Below are positions 62,724 to 64,000 of a stretch of DNA of 64,000 nucleotides, in pieces (within the stretch, counting starts at the first letter, position 1; every line of letters starts with the position of its first letter). The notes beneath the pieces were generated by a model. It was not told the origin of the DNA, searched no databases, and saw only the letters and a program-made list of their open reading frames with translations. Made by a program: the position numbers and the translations under genes. This DNA is from Micromonospora sp. H61 (GTDB lineage Bacteria > Actinomycetota > Actinomycetes > Mycobacteriales > Micromonosporaceae). The stretch lies in contig NZ_JAGPXY010000012.1 in the NCBI RefSeq assembly GCF_018070325.1, forward strand, positions 51,459 to 115,458, given 5' to 3'.

Positions 62724-63610
62724 TGGTGACGGTGACCCCGACGACCGCAGCGCCGCCGAACGCGCGTCGACGACCCGGCGGACGGCCCGTGCTGCGGCTG
62801 CTGATCCTGGTGGCGATCGTCGCCGTGGTGCTCTACCCGCTGATCTGGATGGTGGGCACCTCGCTGAAGTCCCAGGAGGAGATCGTCAACAACGTCGGGC
62901 TGCTGCCCGAGCGTTTCACCCCGGGCAACTACACCGCCGGGTGGTCCAACTTCGACGTCAGCTTCGGCCGGTTCTTCCTCAACAGCGCCATGGTCAGCCT
63001 GCTCACCGTCATCGGCAACGGGCTCTCCTGCCTGCTGGCCGCGTACGCCTTCGCCCGGCTGCGGTTCCGGCTGCGCGGCATGTGGTTCGCCGTCATGATC
63101 GGCACGCTGCTGCTGCCCCAGCACGTGCTGATCGTTCCGCAGTACATCCTGTTCCGCACGCTCGGGCTGGTCGGCGGTGACTGGCCGTACCTGCCGCTGC
63201 TCATTCCGCAGTTCCTGGCCACCGAGGCGTTCTTCGTCTTCCTCATGGTGCAGTTCATGCGGGGCGTCCCCCGGGAGCTGGACGAGGCGGCCCGCATCGA
63301 CGGCGCCGGTCCGTTCGGCATCTTCCGGCACATCATCCTGCCGCTGAGCCGCCCGGCGCTGGTCACCACGGCGATCTTCTCGTTCATCTGGACCTGGAAC
63401 GACTTCTTCCGCCAGTTGGTCTTCCTGTCCCAACTGGAGGACTACACAGTTCCGGTCGCGCTGACGCTGTTCATCGACTCGACCAGCCAGAGCGCGGTCG
63501 GCCCGATGTTCGCCATGTCGGTGCTGTCGCTGCTGCCGGTCTTCCTGTTCTTCGTCGCGTTCCAGCGGATGCTCGTCGAGGGGATCAACACCAGTGGCAT
63601 CAAGGGCTGA
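62723..63610 (+). CDS. Oligosaccharide ABC importer permease (MalG-type)
   Basis: The 295-residue permease has the EAA loop DEAARIDGAGPFGIFRHIIL and typical C-terminus FVAFQRMLVEGINTSGIKG. ATG 62723 overlaps the preceding stop by one base; GTG 62720 is an alternative. It is followed by a DUF624-like gene, a common companion of plant-polysaccharide importers. Confidence 0.92.
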   Translation: MVTVTPTTAAPPNARRRPGGRPVLRLLILVAIVAVVLYPLIWMVGTSLKSQEEIVNNVGLLPERFTPGNYTAGWSNFDVSFGRFFLNSAMVSLLTVIGNGLSCLLAAYAFARLRFRLRGMWFAVMIGTLLLPQHVLIVPQYILFRTLGLVGGDWPYLPLLIPQFLATEAFFVFLMVQFMRGVPRELDEAARIDGAGPFGIFRHIILPLSRPALVTTAIFSFIWTWNDFFRQLVFLSQLEDYTVPVALTLFIDSTSQSAVGPMFAMSVLSLLPVFLFFVAFQRMLVEGINTSGIKG

Positions 63611-64000
63611 ACCTCCGGACCCCGGCGGGCGGCGGGACTGGCGCGACGTCGCTCGCGACGCCGCCGACCTGGCACTGCTGGGCATCCTGCTGACCCTCGC
63701 GGCGGTGCCCCTGCTCACCGCCGCCGCGGCGGCGGGCACGGCCAGCGCGGCGGTGCACGACTGGACGCGTACCGGCAGTTGGCCGTCGGCGCGCACGACA
63801 GTGCGCCGGTTCGGCCGCGCGGTGCTGCCCGGTGTGCCGGTCAGCCTGCTCGCGCTCGCCGGCGCCGCGCTGCTCGCCGCCGAGCTGGCGGCGCTGGCCA
63901 CAGGCTGGGTGCCGGGGGGCCCGGCCGCGCTGCTCGTGACGGCGCTGATGGCTGCCGGCCTGGGAGGGTGGGGCGGGCTGGGGGGGGGCGGGGTGGGGGG
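63594..64000 (+). CDS. DUF624/YesL-like membrane protein (incomplete, right edge)
   Basis: A frame opening with GTG 63594 inside the permease 3' end encodes ADLALLGILLTLAAVPLLTA, then AAVHDWTRTGSWPSARTTVR and further hydrophobic helices. This resembles the DUF624 (YesL) family, often found beside sugar ABC importers of pectin and rhamnogalacturonan loci and of unknown function. The last about 40 bases are almost pure G and T (Gly-rich when translated), so the true C-terminus is not visible and this end may be of low sequence quality. Confidence 0.65.
   Translation, partial: MASRAEPPDPGGRRDWRDVARDAADLALLGILLTLAAVPLLTAAAAAGTASAAVHDWTRTGSWPSARTTVRRFGRAVLPGVPVSLLALAGAALLAAELAALATGWVPGGPAALLVTALMAAGLGGWGGLGGGGVG

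Overview
The window is very GC-rich, with frequent GTG starts and tight ATGA/GTGA stop-start overlaps. This and the gene families present (MptB-type mannosyltransferase, barstar, ECF sigma factor with a long C-terminal part, a response-regulator/thioredoxin-reductase fusion remnant, many ROK/LacI/TetR regulators) point to a soil or plant-associated actinomycete, most likely Micromonosporaceae (Micromonospora-like). No rRNA, tRNA, CRISPR array, integrase or transposase is visible.

Layout. 0-2.4 kb: molybdate uptake operon modABC (modC cut by the window edge) led by a small HTH-TOBE regulator. 2.5-5.3 kb: smpB and a multi-pass membrane protein carrying a split alpha/beta-hydrolase. 5.4-7.6 kb: a response regulator whose fused thioredoxin-reductase half has been largely deleted, followed by its intact cNMP-domain histidine kinase. 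7.7-9.3 kb: a NUDIX hydrolase and an ArsR-SRPBCC pair. 9.3-13.6 kb: a three-subunit molybdenum aldehyde/xanthine oxidoreductase plus a divergent MocA-like cofactor nucleotidyltransferase, which fits the molybdate importer. 13.6-20.4 kb: a TMEM175-type channel and a beta-glucoside operon (binding protein, two permeases, GH1) divergent from a ROK repressor. 20.6-24.7 kb: a large secreted two-CBM32/beta-helix protein and a flavin amine oxidase.

25-37.5 kb: YCII plus ECF sigma factor, a DUF885 peptidase gene lying between two copies of the sigma-factor 3' end, a carboxylate-amine ligase, an asparagine-synthase-like amidotransferase (probably for N-acetylglutaminylglutamine amide), a MarR-ABC exporter pair, and a TetR/ABC-2 exporter unit whose TetR protein carries an extra repeat linker and a second DNA-binding domain. 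37.6-44.5 kb is the most accessory stretch: a membrane-anchored Mrr-like nuclease, an HNH nuclease with a PUA/EVE-like front end, two partial duplications in the order A-B-A'-B', a frameshifted AbiEi/DUF559-type gene, and orphan hypotheticals.

44.6-50.7 kb: two polyprenol-dependent mannosyltransferases, a secreted RNase Sa-type ribonuclease with a barstar inhibitor, a Tat-exported berberine-bridge-like oxidase, and a stand-alone HD (alarmone-type) hydrolase. 50.8-64 kb: a pectin/uronate utilisation locus. On the minus strand lie an oxidoreductase, uronate isomerase, FucD-like dehydratase, fructuronate-reductase-like enzyme, a second oxidoreductase and a secreted PL1 pectate lyase. Divergent from them are a LacI regulator, an oligosaccharide ABC importer and the start of a DUF624-like membrane protein. 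Two LacI-type operators sit between the arms. The likely logic is extracellular cleavage of pectin, import of oligouronides, then isomerisation, reduction and dehydration toward 2-keto-3-deoxygluconate.

Stem-loops, operators and partial duplications were located by eye. Gene families were assigned from motifs remembered from those families, not from a database search.
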